A stretch of DNA of 64,000 nucleotides from Clostridium sp. BJN0013 (GCF_040939125.1 NZ_CP162495.1:2790001-2854000); one strand, 5' to 3'. Numbered from the stretch's first letter, positions 27,007-37,271 are shown. Translations and numbers: made by a program. Notes: a model not told the origin generated them from the sequence alone.

Positions 27007-28506
27007 TTAAGGACTTGTATCTGTCGCAAGAGCGGTAGGATATAGATGATAGGTAAATTTCAAATCGCAATAAGCACTCGATGATGTTCCGTCACTTCCC
27101 ATACGGACGTACAGTCCATACCCAGCAGGTATCCTAGCTTGCCGCATTTGAATATGAATGTGCAGAGATTCAGCAGATGTATTTGACCCTACAGGTGTAC
27201 TCCGTGAGATTCTGGTGAAAGTCTCCTCGTCATTGGAAATATAGAAGTCAAGCTCCTTTTCGCTTGTATCGGATTGGCGGCAAAGAGTTATCAAATGACA
27301 GTCATATGTCGCCGGATAAAGCAATCCACCCTGACCTCCAATGACTACACTGTTAATGGGCAATACTGTATGCAAAGGCCCACGAACGCTGTTAGCTCCG
27401 CCCGAACCTGAAACGTTGCCAGACAAAATATATCTCAGGTAGCTTATCCTGGTAAATGGATTGATAGCTACTGTTGCGGTGGATGTCAGATTTATTGCGG
27501 ATGTTGCATTTTCTACTCTTTCCAGCATGAACAGGCTTTCTCCCGGAGCTACGGTAGCGTCTCCGATGGAAAACCTCTGACTCGTCCAATAGGCGGTGCA
27601 AGTCGGATTAGGATCTGTACCTACCCCATAAGCAATGTTCGTTTCATCCTCGACGCCCCTTATGGCTTCGGCAAATTTCTTGACCGTATTGCGAAGGTTA
27701 CCTTGGATTAACACCTGCACATTGTTTGCGGAAGGGCTACCCAAGGCAGTGACGAAGGTATATGTTACCGTACCGATTACTACGTTATTGCCGTTTGATA
27801 CGCTACTAAATGTGATGGACGCTCTTCGGCTGGTCATGTCCGGTGCAGAAGCGGTTTCTATGGGATGTAAATGGTTGAGGAGAATACCAGTCCGCATATA
27901 CAGCGTGTCACGCATATTCTCAATTAGGCCGTATGTGGTGTCCAGCAAGTTGTAGCTGTCATTCACCTGACTATTTGTTGTGTTTAGCAGTTCGTAGTTA
28001 TCTCCGACCAGCCCATGGGTATCGTTTAGTTGGTTATGCGTGGTATTCAGCAATACATAATTGTCATTTAACAGGTTATAAGTGAGATTTAGCAAGTTGT
28101 TTATCTCATCAATATCCAATTCCGCTAAGGCTGAAAGCACTCGATTGAGCCATTCCTGGGCAGGAGGCTCGGGTGGCACGGCTATATCATCAACAAGAGC
28201 CTCCTCAACGATGGTTAGTATTCGGACGCTTTTTCCGACCACATCACCATGAGTAACCCTTATCTCCAACTGCCCAACACCGACAAGCAACGTATCCGTT
28301 GCGTTGGGTGACCATGTCAGAACGCCATCAGCGTAGGTTGTGACCACCGGATAAGCAATGCCATCCGGTCTTTTGTATATGGCATTTAGAGCAGTTTCGG
28401 GGTAGCTACCATCTAATAGGCTCGAAACGTCAACTTCAAGGCGGCGAAAGTTATGCTCTCCACGCCTGCCGATAAACACTGTCACAGCTTTTGCTAAATC
28501 AATCAT
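27007..28506 (-). CDS. Fibre-like phage protein with Asn/Thr-rich heptad repeats
   Basis: 499 residues. The N-terminal about 100 residues (AKAVTVFIGRRGEHNFRRLEV... LEIRVTHGDVVGKSVRI) resemble the baseplate-attachment domain of BppU-like proteins. Residues about 137-200 are nine consecutive 7-residue units such as LLNDNYV, LLNTTHN, QLNDTHG and LLDTTYG, which predict a parallel coiled-coil stalk. The rest is beta-rich and may be a receptor-binding head. It is unusual that a fibre-like gene lies between holin (4-base overlap) and amidase. It may be a late-added receptor-binding protein; that is inference. Confidence 0.65.
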   Translation of the reverse strand: MIDLAKAVTVFIGRRGEHNFRRLEVDVSSLLDGSYPETALNAIYKRPDGIAYPVVTTYADGVLTWSPNATDTLLVGVGQLEIRVTHGDVVGKSVRILTIVEEALVDDIAVPPEPPAQEWLNRVLSALAELDIDEINNLLNLTYNLLNDNYVLLNTTHNQLNDTHGLVGDNYELLNTTNSQVNDSYNLLDTTYGLIENMRDTLYMRTGILLNHLHPIETASAPDMTSRRASITFSSVSNGNNVVIGTVTYTFVTALGSPSANNVQVLIQGNLRNTVKKFAEAIRGVEDETNIAYGVGTDPNPTCTAYWTSQRFSIGDATVAPGESLFMLERVENATSAINLTSTATVAINPFTRISYLRYILSGNVSGSGGANSVRGPLHTVLPINSVVIGGQGGLLYPATYDCHLITLCRQSDTSEKELDFYISNDEETFTRISRSTPVGSNTSAESLHIHIQMRQARIPAGYGLYVRMGSDGTSSSAYCDLKFTYHLYPTALATDTSP

Positions 28507-28943
28507 ATTCCATCACCCGACTTAGGAGGTTCCTCATCACGTCCATGTAGCTGTTTTAGAACCTCTTTTAATTTTTCTGGGATAGGCAGTCCAATATGTC
28601 CGGCATTCTCCAAAATAGAAACACCTTCATTACTTAAGTAGAAGAAGATTACTGCCGTTCGAAGTACACCACCATTTTCACCAGCACTACCCAGTATCTG
28701 CGTATCAAGAATATGGGCAACACCTACCATCACAAAGATAAGTACCTTTTTGAAAATTCCTTTAGCACCGATTTCACTGGATAGCTTTTTATCAATAATT
28801 GCACATAGAACACCTGTCAGATAATCTATAACAACAAAAGCAATCAGTGCATAAAGGAATCCATCAAGTCCACCCAGAAACCATCCAAGAAATCCGCCAA
28901 CAGCTGCAAAGGCTAACTGTATCCAGTTCCACATCTCTTTCAT
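28503..28943 (-). CDS. Phage holin (holin family 4-like)
   Basis: 146 residues or so starting at MKEMWNWIQLAF, with GGAGG eight bases upstream. Three hydrophobic segments are visible: IQLAFAAVGGFLGWFLGG, FLYALIAFVVIDYLTGVLC and the pair VLIFVMVGVAHIL/TAVIFFYLSNEGVSI. The VIDYLTG and YLSNEGVSILENAG motifs are typical of the phi-Cp-type toxin-secretion/phage-lysis holin family. It forms the membrane lesion that lets the amidase reach peptidoglycan. A terminator lies between it and the tail gene upstream, so lysis genes may have separate control. Confidence 0.9.
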   Translation of the reverse strand: MKEMWNWIQLAFAAVGGFLGWFLGGLDGFLYALIAFVVIDYLTGVLCAIIDKKLSSEIGAKGIFKKVLIFVMVGVAHILDTQILGSAGENGGVLRTAVIFFYLSNEGVSILENAGHIGLPIPEKLKEVLKQLHGRDEEPPKSGDGI

Positions 28944-28981
28944 TAAAAACACCTCCATTAAGTTGAATTTGTGTATTGAAA

Positions 28982-29008
28982 AGCGCCCCTGCAAATCGCA
29001 AGAGCGCT
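28982..29008 (-). terminator. Terminator between the tail fibre gene and holin
   Basis: On the minus strand AGCGC-T-CTTGC pairs with GCAGG-G-GCGCT around a 5-base loop, followed by TTTTC. It lies 18 bases after the fibronectin-repeat gene stop. Confidence 0.65.
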
Positions 29009-29026
29009 GAATTATATTTTTGACTT

Positions 29027-31498
29027 TTATAACACGTAAATAAGGTTGTGCATTTGTTCCATGACATCTGCCCTCGGCCGCCCCATTCCAATAGGTAGCC
29101 ATGTAAAGGCCGGTATGTCGAATGTCCCGGAAGCATCAAAATCATTTATTACCAAAATAACTGAATCAATAGCTTTGCGAATTTCAGTAATATGAGATGG
29201 CCAATTCTTTATAGTGGTTTTACCCGCAATGATTTCCTCCTTCCAAGAAACAGGGGAAAGGGTGTAATAGCTACGTACTCTATTTACAGCAGTACGGAGG
29301 GTTTGAATATGCGTTGCCTTAGCATGAGTCACATTAGCAGTGATGATTTCAAAAGGCATTTCTAATACCGTGAAGGTACGAATAACTTCTGCACTTGCTG
29401 ACTCAATGTCACTGTCAAGGCAACGGAAGGTAACCGTATGATTTCCTGCTAAAAGAGGTTCGGCTTGATAAACCGTCTTAACACCGTTACCCAGATAACC
29501 ACTCGTGGAAAATCTCTCAGGATTATCCACGCTGTTATACCATGGACCGGAATCAATCTTGACTTCCACAATCTGTGTTTGTCCATCTGGTTCTATGCCC
29601 GTTGTAATCATGAACCGCGGTGTAGTGTTATAAGTAGAATTGCCGGACATCGGACAGGTAATTATCGGTGTGGCAGGCTGACTATTTTTCTTTACTGCAT
29701 TACTGACTACAAAGGTTGAAACAGTATCAAGTATATCTGTAACGCTGATTCGATAACGAGTAAGCATACCGGCTATTTGTGAGCCATTCACCTCGATGGT
29801 GCCAGAAGTAGCACTTGAGACGATAGTAGTCAGTGCTTCATATGCCGACCAATTTACCCCGTCTGTCGATGTTGCCTGTTGAATGACATACTGCTTAATA
29901 GCACTGGTTCCTGGTATTGTTCCACTCCAAGAAATGGTTATCTTTCTAACCTCATATATAGGAGGAGTGGCAGTAAAAGTTGTCGGTGGTATCGGCAGTG
30001 TATTTCTTCGAACGGTATTACTGGAAATGGTCCAGTCGGAGTAGAAACTTTCCCCGGCTGCACCTCTTGTTCTTACCCGGAATCGGCGATAATTCCCGCG
30101 TGTAGTTGGCGAGCTGACTATTAAACTGCCGCTCGTCGCTGAAGTGAACACTACAGTTAACGCTGTCCATGTTCCCCAGGTGCTGTTATCTGCCGAATCG
30201 CTATACTGTATCTCATAGGATGTAATCGCATTTCCCGCACCTCCGGAAGCGCCGCTCCATGAGAGGGTAACATTTCCTTCGGCCAGCGTTGCGCTTACGG
30301 AGCAAGCGGTCGGAGCTACGCAGGCGGTAATATCGCAGTAAATGCTGTTACTAATCTTCTCTGAAGAGTAAACATCGAGATTATCTATTGTCCAAATGCC
30401 AAATTGAGTATATGTGCCTGGAATTCTTGATACATTTGGGTTGTAACTGCCGCCACTGGCTGGCAAAACCAGAGTGGTCAGAACATTCCATGAACTCCAT
30501 GTACTGTTATCCGTGGATGTCCTGCTGGCAATCTGGTATCCCTTGATAGCACTGGTTCCACCGGAAGCTCCGCTCCAAGTCAGTGTAATGGTTTCATCGC
30601 TGTAGTTTGAAGGAGAAGCGACTGCAGTGGTGGCAGGACTTGGCACCGTATTTCTGCGGACAGAGTTTGATGATACTTTCCAGCCGGAATAATAGCTTGC
30701 TCCTGCTGTGCCGCGTGTTCGCACCTGAAACCGGCGGTAGTGACCTCGCGTTGAAGGGGGAGCAACCGACACGCTTCCGCTTGTGGCAGTAGTGGTTACC
30801 GTAGTCAGTGCTGACCATGATCCCCAGTTGATGTTATCGGCTGAATCACTGTACTGTATTTCGTAGGATGAAATTGTATTATTTATGCCGCCGGATGCGC
30901 CACTCCATGATAGTGTGACATTACCTTCCGAGAGAGTCGAATTCACTGAGCAGGAAGTAGGTGCGCTGCAGGCGGTTGTCCGGCTTGCCCAGTTTATGGT
31001 CAGCACAATTTGGCTTAAGTTGTCCCTTGCGCCAAAGCCCATGTAGTTCAATGAACTGGAGCCTGCATCCATGAATAGGCAGTTGCTGGCACCGCTACCG
31101 ATAGAATCTATAAGTGCGGTGGAAATGGCGATATCTTTTGCACCTTGCCCAGCGGAAACGGTGTAATTGTATCCACCAGTGACCTTCGTTGGTCTGCTCC
31201 CGGATACACTCGTTCCTGAACTTGGAGACGGCATACCTGATGCGTTTCCAGCATATAACGTCATGGTTCTGGCGGAACCCCAGTCACCTGCGGCTATCCT
31301 GACAAGGTGAATGCTGGCTGATGTAGGATAATAGTTTGCGTAGGTATTACGAATACTGGCGAGGTCAAACAGCATAGCACCCACGTTCTCATAATTGTTA
31401 GCATCAGGATAAACCCCTTGCCGAACATAATCGGTTACGCCTGCAATCCAGCTTCCGTTACGCCATGTACAAGCATTTGTTGCCTGATAAGTTGCCAT
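29027..31498 (-). CDS. Tail protein with fibronectin type III-like repeats
   Basis: 823 residues. The N-terminal 170 residues form a separate beta domain that begins ATYQATNACTWRNGSWIAGV. Then at least four Fn3-like units follow, each with GNVTLSWSGASGG or a variant, SYEIQYSDSADN and YRRFRVRTRG; the first and third units are close copies. The C-terminus (after HIQTLRTAVNRVRSYY) is helical. Such repeats in phage tails give weak carbohydrate binding on the host surface. It is the last structural gene before the lysis module. Confidence 0.82.
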   Translation of the reverse strand: MATYQATNACTWRNGSWIAGVTDYVRQGVYPDANNYENVGAMLFDLASIRNTYANYYPTSASIHLVRIAAGDWGSARTMTLYAGNASGMPSPSSGTSVSGSRPTKVTGGYNYTVSAGQGAKDIAISTALIDSIGSGASNCLFMDAGSSSLNYMGFGARDNLSQIVLTINWASRTTACSAPTSCSVNSTLSEGNVTLSWSGASGGINNTISSYEIQYSDSADNINWGSWSALTTVTTTATSGSVSVAPPSTRGHYRRFQVRTRGTAGASYYSGWKVSSNSVRRNTVPSPATTAVASPSNYSDETITLTWSGASGGTSAIKGYQIASRTSTDNSTWSSWNVLTTLVLPASGGSYNPNVSRIPGTYTQFGIWTIDNLDVYSSEKISNSIYCDITACVAPTACSVSATLAEGNVTLSWSGASGGAGNAITSYEIQYSDSADNSTWGTWTALTVVFTSATSGSLIVSSPTTRGNYRRFRVRTRGAAGESFYSDWTISSNTVRRNTLPIPPTTFTATPPIYEVRKITISWSGTIPGTSAIKQYVIQQATSTDGVNWSAYEALTTIVSSATSGTIEVNGSQIAGMLTRYRISVTDILDTVSTFVVSNAVKKNSQPATPIITCPMSGNSTYNTTPRFMITTGIEPDGQTQIVEVKIDSGPWYNSVDNPERFSTSGYLGNGVKTVYQAEPLLAGNHTVTFRCLDSDIESASAEVIRTFTVLEMPFEIITANVTHAKATHIQTLRTAVNRVRSYYTLSPVSWKEEIIAGKTTIKNWPSHITEIRKAIDSVILVINDFDASGTFDIPAFTWLPIGMGRPRADVMEQMHNLIYVL

Positions 31499-31509
31499 AA
31501 GAATTCACC

Positions 31510-32013
31510 TCACTCATAGACCGCCGAAACCAGCGAATTTACCAAACCGCAAAGGTCAGTATTTAGACGGGTATCTGTAATGTTATTTGTAACTATTGAT
31601 GTAGCGGCCGTCGGTACAAGCACATCAGCGATTCCAAGTTCATAGATATCGCTGGTTCTTGTCAATTCTGGTGCCACAGGTGTAGTAGCCGGGATTCCGT
31701 CAACAACTGCAATCTTAATGCTTCGGTTGATTTGGTTTAATCGAATAACAATCCGGTCAATACGAGGATTGCTTCCGTTTGCAGTAGTAAGTGGCATGTT
31801 CAGAGCATCCGTGTTTTCATATCTATATCCATTAATCCATGCACTGCCTGCTGCAACACTCACGGCTAATCCAATTGCAGGAAAAACCTGCAGGTTTGTT
31901 GGTGTAGCATAAAAAACTCCGTTAGATACAAGACTTCCGAAATATTCGGCGAAGTCCGTTGCATCATAGACTCTATCTCCATCTGATGAGTTGAAAAATC
32001 CGCTTTTCTCCAT
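31510..32013 (-). CDS. Putative baseplate/tail tip connector
   Basis: 167 residues: DGDRVYDATDFAEYFGSLVSNG, GLAVSVAAGSAWINGYRYEN, RIDRIVIRLN and IADVLVPTAATSI. This layout is common in Firmicute phage proteins at the tail tip that carry fibres. It lies 15 bases after the tail protein gene and 12 bases before the Fn3 fibre gene. Exact role not known. Confidence 0.75.
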   Translation of the reverse strand: MEKSGFFNSSDGDRVYDATDFAEYFGSLVSNGVFYATPTNLQVFPAIGLAVSVAAGSAWINGYRYENTDALNMPLTTANGSNPRIDRIVIRLNQINRSIKIAVVDGIPATTPVAPELTRTSDIYELGIADVLVPTAATSIVTNNITDTRLNTDLCGLVNSLVSAVYE

Positions 32014-32028
32014 ATTGCTCTCCTCCCT

Positions 32029-33969
32029 TTAAGCTCTCGCATAAGAGCAAGATATCATATAAAAACCCGTAGGCAGTGTGGAACCAGCAGCGTTCGCCAC
32101 CACACCGCTTGTGTTAATTGTAATCGGCATACTGGTACCACTGCCACCCACCGCAGTTGCCACAGCTCGTACCGTCGAGTAAGGGTAAAAGTTCACATTT
32201 GTCATTGATAGAATCGTGCCGCCGGAAGCGACTCCCGAAGCACCCACGTTAATCTGCATTCCGATTGAAACAACTCCCTTATTTACAAATGACATATTTG
32301 AACCTATGGTTACACCACTTCCGAGCGAATAGGTGAGTGAGGTATTAGCTTCCTGAGCCATTTTTGCGGTAGTCACAGCACCGTTTGCAATCCTTGCCGT
32401 AGTTATTGATTCATTATTGATGTTGAGCCAGTTAGCCTGACCAGCCGGGTTATTGAACACGAAAACTGAAATCACATAAAATGTCATGGTATTACGGGAT
32501 ACAAAGAAACCCATTGCACGCTGATAGCCGTTTCCCGTGTTGTCTCCGTTGTGCTTTACCAGAAAGACATGGCCGTCATCACTTGGCTGATCGCTGAATT
32601 TGTTACCGTTGTACGAAGTAAAGTAAAAGGCGTCTCCGGGTACCATATTATGTAGAGCATATTGACCGACCGATACAGTACCTGCACCTACGTTAATTTC
32701 AAGTGCGGGGATCTTTCCAAACAGGTTGTTAATGGTATCCGCAAAATTATCACCCTTAATTTTAGGGTTTACTACCATCAAATCCCCTAAGGTTTCCTCT
32801 ACAGTACTAAGCGACCCTTCCACTTCACCTAATGTTCCCTCCACATCACCCAGTGCTTCTTCCACAATGCCCAGCGCTTCCGTCACTTCAGAAATACCAG
32901 TCGGAGCAGAAATTGCTGTTTTAACTTGGCTCATGTCCGAGCGAATTCTCTGCGCTATTGTTAGCTCAGCCTTTCCAAAGACCACGCTAATGCTTTGACC
33001 GTCAGCATCATAGGTTTCTTCAATCTCGGTAATGCGTGTTGTCATCGATACTCCCCAGGCCTTGGAAATGACTTTGACAGTCTGCCCAAGGTCGAAGTCT
33101 AGCTTGTATGTCAGATTTCCGTGAGGATTAACCGAAGTGTCGAAGGTATAACGAATTGCCTGGTCATTCAGTTTGCTCTGACCACGAAAAATCAGTGTAT
33201 CAATATAATCTGCTCCGAAATCATCAGCACGCAGATCCTTTGCATCAACAAAAATTTCATGTCGTGCCTCTCCGGAGCCACTTGCAATGGCTACAAATGT
33301 CCGGTCTGCACCTTCACCTTCGCCTCCGACAAGAGCAGTGTTTGCATAGTCAGCGGCACTTATAGTATAAATTTGTTCAGTTAGGTTCTCGTACTCTTTG
33401 GAGAACACTGCTTGTGACTCTGAACCCATATAAAGCTTTACGGTAAAAATTCCTGTTGCAGGAGTGAACACAGTCTTGATGCCAACTTCTGAAGCCTCAC
33501 ATAATTCTGTCACCACATCCATCAGATTCCGATAAGATATCTGGGTACTAACGGGTATGCCCAAGTTTGGAGACGAGAATGATATCCCATTAATTTTCCT
33601 TGCTACATCAGAAGGATTGATAAGATTATTATTAATCAGTTGCTCCACACAAATTGAAATGTCACCGGATAGCTTTTCCGTCTGCCATAGAATACGTCGG
33701 GTAAGAAATGATGTAGCAAAGCGACCGCTTGCAGTGATGATTTCCTGCTCGGTTTGAGACAATTCCAGATGCTCAATAATACCGGCTTCCTCATCATCGT
33801 TCTTCCAAATGATATTTCCTTCTTTTAAGAGTGCAGTATTCTCCTGTGTTGCTATGGCTTTTAACTCAAAGGAACCACACTGGGAGTAACGCCGTGTCCA
33901 ACGCAGGTATTCAAAAGATTCCACAATGCCCACAAGCTCTCGGTTTGAATTGTAGATAAACAGTTCCAT
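32029..33969 (-). CDS. Siphovirus Gp37-like tail protein (tail tip / Tal)
   Basis: 646 residues. The first 360 match the siphovirus ReqiPepy6 Gp37-like family: MELFIYNSNRELVGIVESFE, RRYSQCGSFELKA and SVVFGKAELTIAQRI. The middle holds a degenerate repeat of VEEALGDVEGTLGEVEGSL, a short coiled coil (about 378-400), and the C-terminal 230 residues are beta-rich, likely a host-contact domain. Placed after Dit as expected for the tail-associated protein. No lysin domain was seen. Confidence 0.85.
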   Translation of the reverse strand: MELFIYNSNRELVGIVESFEYLRWTRRYSQCGSFELKAIATQENTALLKEGNIIWKNDDEEAGIIEHLELSQTEQEIITASGRFATSFLTRRILWQTEKLSGDISICVEQLINNNLINPSDVARKINGISFSSPNLGIPVSTQISYRNLMDVVTELCEASEVGIKTVFTPATGIFTVKLYMGSESQAVFSKEYENLTEQIYTISAADYANTALVGGEGEGADRTFVAIASGSGEARHEIFVDAKDLRADDFGADYIDTLIFRGQSKLNDQAIRYTFDTSVNPHGNLTYKLDFDLGQTVKVISKAWGVSMTTRITEIEETYDADGQSISVVFGKAELTIAQRIRSDMSQVKTAISAPTGISEVTEALGIVEEALGDVEGTLGEVEGSLSTVEETLGDLMVVNPKIKGDNFADTINNLFGKIPALEINVGAGTVSVGQYALHNMVPGDAFYFTSYNGNKFSDQPSDDGHVFLVKHNGDNTGNGYQRAMGFFVSRNTMTFYVISVFVFNNPAGQANWLNINNESITTARIANGAVTTAKMAQEANTSLTYSLGSGVTIGSNMSFVNKGVVSIGMQINVGASGVASGGTILSMTNVNFYPYSTVRAVATAVGGSGTSMPITINTSGVVANAAGSTLPTGFYMISCSYARA

Positions 33970-33971
33970 CT

Positions 33972-34823
33972 TTACACCCCCAGAAACTGCGGACGAAAAT
34001 AAATACTGACTTCTAACAGTTCCATATTAACTGAAGCATCGTAGCGCAGTGTGTTAAGGCCTGCGGAAAGCTGAAAGAACACTGAATCGGTGTCCAGCAA
34101 GGAGAATGCATTTGTTACCACCGTTCCATTGATGCTGACTACACGCTTACCCGAAAAATGGGTATAAACACGAAGTTCATCTCCGGCATTCATTGTAGTG
34201 AGTAGCCGAATGTATTCACCGGTGTCAATCTTTAAAAGTTCGGGGTTTGTAACAGTACCCAGAGCTCGGAACACAATTTCACATCCACAGGACACATCAC
34301 CGATGTTTTCCACCGTAATGATTTGACTTGGCTGGCGCATTCCAAACTCCATACCGCTCATTGGTATCTCCAGTTCAAATTCAAGTAAAGGTATCCAAGA
34401 TGCCAGTTCCTCTCTTACCTCATCCAATGTCTCGAAGAAAGGGGAGGGACAAAGCAGGCTTACAAAGAAATTCGGTATTCTTTGCCGAGTAGAAACACTA
34501 AATCCTGCTTCCTCAACAACACATGAGATTTTCCGTTCCCTATATTGAAGAGTCCCCAGTAGCTTAGGGCTGAATATTTGAAGAAACCTCTGCCTTCGTT
34601 CATAGGCATCACTAGGATTATCAGCAACAACCGTTCCTTCAATTGTTATGTTTCGCATATCCAGTGTGGACGAAATATAAAAAGCACCGTCTTGATCCGG
34701 TGCCTTGAAAGTGTTGACGGTCTGACGTATGTTGCCAGTGCCATCTATCTTGGTAAGAAAGTACGGACGGCTTTGTTTAAGCGTGATACTTTTGCCATCT
34801 GCATTTATATAAGTTAATTCCAT
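33972..34823 (-). CDS. Distal tail protein Dit
   Basis: 283 residues that start MELTYINADGKSITLKQSRP after GGAGG. The N-terminal half contains GAFYISSTLDMRNITIEGTV and RRQRFLQIFSPKLLGTLQYRERKI, the usual Dit/phage tail family pattern. The C-terminal half is a galectin-like beta domain ending in SIYFRPQFLGV. Dit forms the hexameric hub between tail tube and tip. It is encoded 14 bases after the tape measure gene. Confidence 0.9.
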   Translation of the reverse strand: MELTYINADGKSITLKQSRPYFLTKIDGTGNIRQTVNTFKAPDQDGAFYISSTLDMRNITIEGTVVADNPSDAYERRQRFLQIFSPKLLGTLQYRERKISCVVEEAGFSVSTRQRIPNFFVSLLCPSPFFETLDEVREELASWIPLLEFELEIPMSGMEFGMRQPSQIITVENIGDVSCGCEIVFRALGTVTNPELLKIDTGEYIRLLTTMNAGDELRVYTHFSGKRVVSINGTVVTNAFSLLDTDSVFFQLSAGLNTLRYDASVNMELLEVSIYFRPQFLGV

Positions 34824-34836
34824 TGGCCGTCCTCCT

Positions 34837-37257
34837 TTATAATTCAAGTGCCAATTTACGGGACAGATTCTTAAATTCCCGTGCCAGTTCTTTTTCTGAT
34901 AGAGCCTTTGGTGTCACCACAGAAAGATTTTGCGTGATGCTTGTGCCGTTAGTGCTGCCTTGCCCGGATAATCCTTTGTAATTCAAATCAAAGTTTGTAG
35001 GTACTGCATTTTGCATATCCCTTGAAACTGCTGCCATTGCATCCTCGAAGCCCACACCGATGCCTTCACCCATGTTGTGGCCAATTCCGGCAAACAAAGC
35101 TGAGGGGGATTTGATACCGAAGAAGTTTTTAATCTTCGATACCACATTACCGAAAAACCCAGAGATTTTATTCCATAACCAAGCACCTGCGTCTGAAATA
35201 CCATTCCACAAACCTTTAATCAAATTGCCACCCACTTGTGCCATTTGACCGATATAACCAGTGAAGGCTCTGACCAGTCCCGAGATGATCTGCGGAACTG
35301 CTTTAACAACCTCTACGATTATCCTTGGCAGGTTTGCAATCAATGACACAAACAGCTGAACACCGGCCAAAACAATCTTATCGATGTTCCCAATAATGGC
35401 ATTGACCAGTGAAGAAACAATCTTCGGAATCGCACCTACTACAGTAGTAATAATCTGTGGGAGCGCCTGAATTAGCGATATCAAAAGCCGGATACCTGCA
35501 TCAATAATCAAAGGAATCGACCCAATGACTGCACTGATTATACTGTCGATGATTTGCGGTATTGCTTCCACAACTGCCGTAATAATTGTCGGTAACGCTG
35601 TAACCAACGAAGTCAATAGCTGAATGCCCGCATCGATAATCTCCGGGATGGATTCAATCAGAAAATCCACCACGGCTTCGATGATGGCAGGCAAGGCAGA
35701 AACAAGCTGAGGTATTGCGTCAACTAAGCCCTGTGCTAATCCTATAATCAACTGCAAAGCCGCATCCAGCAGCATTGGCAGGTTCTCAATCAAGCCTTGA
35801 ACAATCTTCGTAACCGCCGAAATCGCTGCTGGGATGAGCTGCGGTAAAGCTATGCCAATACCCTCCACAAGAGCAGTGACCAGTTCTATTGCCGCATTTA
35901 TGAGCAGTGGAAGATTATCAATCAAAGCACCCACAATCGTCATTAAAGCACTAACTGCCGCTGGAATCAGTTCCGGTAAGAGGTTTAAAATCGTTTCTAA
36001 TACTTGCGTGAAAATGCTTGTGACTAATTCAAGGAGCATTGGAAGCAGGTCGGCAACTGCCGATAAAATTGCCCCTGTCGCTGTAGGTAAAGCCGCCACG
36101 ATATTTTCAAGCACTGGTACAATGTTTTCCACCACTGCCTTGAAAGCATCAACAAGATTCTCAGTCAAATTTGTCATGTCGGCATTGGCATTGCCCAGTC
36201 CTGCCGTAAAAGAGCCAAGTGCGGCTTGTAACAATCCAATGGAACCAGTAATTGTTTGCGTTGATTCACGGGCGAAGTTGCCGGCATATTGCTCCGTATT
36301 CTCAAAAAACATCTGCATGGCGATTTCGGCTTTTTCCGCTTGTGTTGCGGTATTCCAAGTAAAATCCAGACCCTTTGCGAGGGCATAGGCTTGGATATTA
36401 GTTGCATTCATGGCAACTCCAAGGTTATCCATCATGGTGAAGTTGCCTTTCGCCGCACCTGTGACTGCTTCCATCGCAGAGGACATATCAATACCCATAA
36501 CAGATGCCATGTCCGCAGCACGTTGCATGGCCTTTTCAGTTAGTTCAAGACTTTTCTGTTGTTGTATACCAGAGCCTTGGAACAATGCACCCATTTTATT
36601 GGCAGTGGCGAGGTACTCACTTTGGGAGACACCGAGGTTCCTATAGGCTTCCTCACCAGTTTTCTGAATTGATGCAGCGTATGCACCGAATACAGCTTCA
36701 GAGCCACCAAGGTTTTGTTCCAGCTCTCCAAATTGCTGAACAACCTCTTTGCCTAACTTAATAGCGGCTGCTCCGGCAGCAACGGCAACTGCACCCATCG
36801 CCACACCAATGCCCTTAAGCACACCACCGAGTTTCTCAAACCTGCCACCGGCATCTTCTGCACTTTTGCCGGAATCGTCCAATTCATCGCCGAGATTATC
36901 CGCTTCGATTGTGGACTCTTCAAGTTCACGCTCCATACCGTTCAGCTCAGCTTGTGCCTTGTTCAGCTGAATCTGCCAGTTTTGGGTACGGCGGTCATTT
37001 TCGCCGAAAGAGGAGGAGGCATTATCAAGAGCAGCCTTGAGTGTGGAAATCTTCTCTTTCTGTGCATCAATTTCTTTATTCAGAACCGCATTCCGAGCGG
37101 TGACTGACTGTATGGATTTATCGTTTTTATCAAACTGGCTGGTAACAAGGGTCATTTCACTGCCCAGCACCTTAAATGATTGATTTATTTCGGAGAGAGC
37201 CTTCTTAAATTCACGCTCGCCCTCGACACCTATCTTTAAACCGAAATTGTCTGCCAT
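34837..37257 (-). CDS. Tape measure protein
   Basis: 806 residues, moderate length, which predicts a tail of roughly 120 nm if the usual length relation holds. The N-terminus is coiled coil (about 20-130), followed by a TP901-type TMP core (VQQFGELEQNLGGSEAVFGA). A hydrophobic half follows, built from repeats of about 38 residues containing ALPQIITTVVGAIPKIV and similar units. The C-terminus has GIKSPSALFAGIGHNMGEGI. Made in complex with the tail chaperones encoded just upstream, which use a -1 frameshift. Confidence 0.93.
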   Translation of the reverse strand: MADNFGLKIGVEGEREFKKALSEINQSFKVLGSEMTLVTSQFDKNDKSIQSVTARNAVLNKEIDAQKEKISTLKAALDNASSSFGENDRRTQNWQIQLNKAQAELNGMERELEESTIEADNLGDELDDSGKSAEDAGGRFEKLGGVLKGIGVAMGAVAVAAGAAAIKLGKEVVQQFGELEQNLGGSEAVFGAYAASIQKTGEEAYRNLGVSQSEYLATANKMGALFQGSGIQQQKSLELTEKAMQRAADMASVMGIDMSSAMEAVTGAAKGNFTMMDNLGVAMNATNIQAYALAKGLDFTWNTATQAEKAEIAMQMFFENTEQYAGNFARESTQTITGSIGLLQAALGSFTAGLGNANADMTNLTENLVDAFKAVVENIVPVLENIVAALPTATGAILSAVADLLPMLLELVTSIFTQVLETILNLLPELIPAAVSALMTIVGALIDNLPLLINAAIELVTALVEGIGIALPQLIPAAISAVTKIVQGLIENLPMLLDAALQLIIGLAQGLVDAIPQLVSALPAIIEAVVDFLIESIPEIIDAGIQLLTSLVTALPTIITAVVEAIPQIIDSIISAVIGSIPLIIDAGIRLLISLIQALPQIITTVVGAIPKIVSSLVNAIIGNIDKIVLAGVQLFVSLIANLPRIIVEVVKAVPQIISGLVRAFTGYIGQMAQVGGNLIKGLWNGISDAGAWLWNKISGFFGNVVSKIKNFFGIKSPSALFAGIGHNMGEGIGVGFEDAMAAVSRDMQNAVPTNFDLNYKGLSGQGSTNGTSITQNLSVVTPKALSEKELAREFKNLSRKLALEL

Positions 37258-37271
37258 GCCTTCACCTCCGC

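Noticed and set aside
30009-30980. Two long similar DNA segments in the Fn3 tail gene, as a possible recombination repeat
   Set aside because: The similarity is explained by tandem protein domains, and the DNA has diverged too far to be a recent duplication.
34990-36060. Repetitive AT/GC pattern in the tape measure gene resembling tandem DNA repeats
   Set aside because: It reflects the roughly 38-residue hydrophobic protein repeats typical of tape measure proteins.
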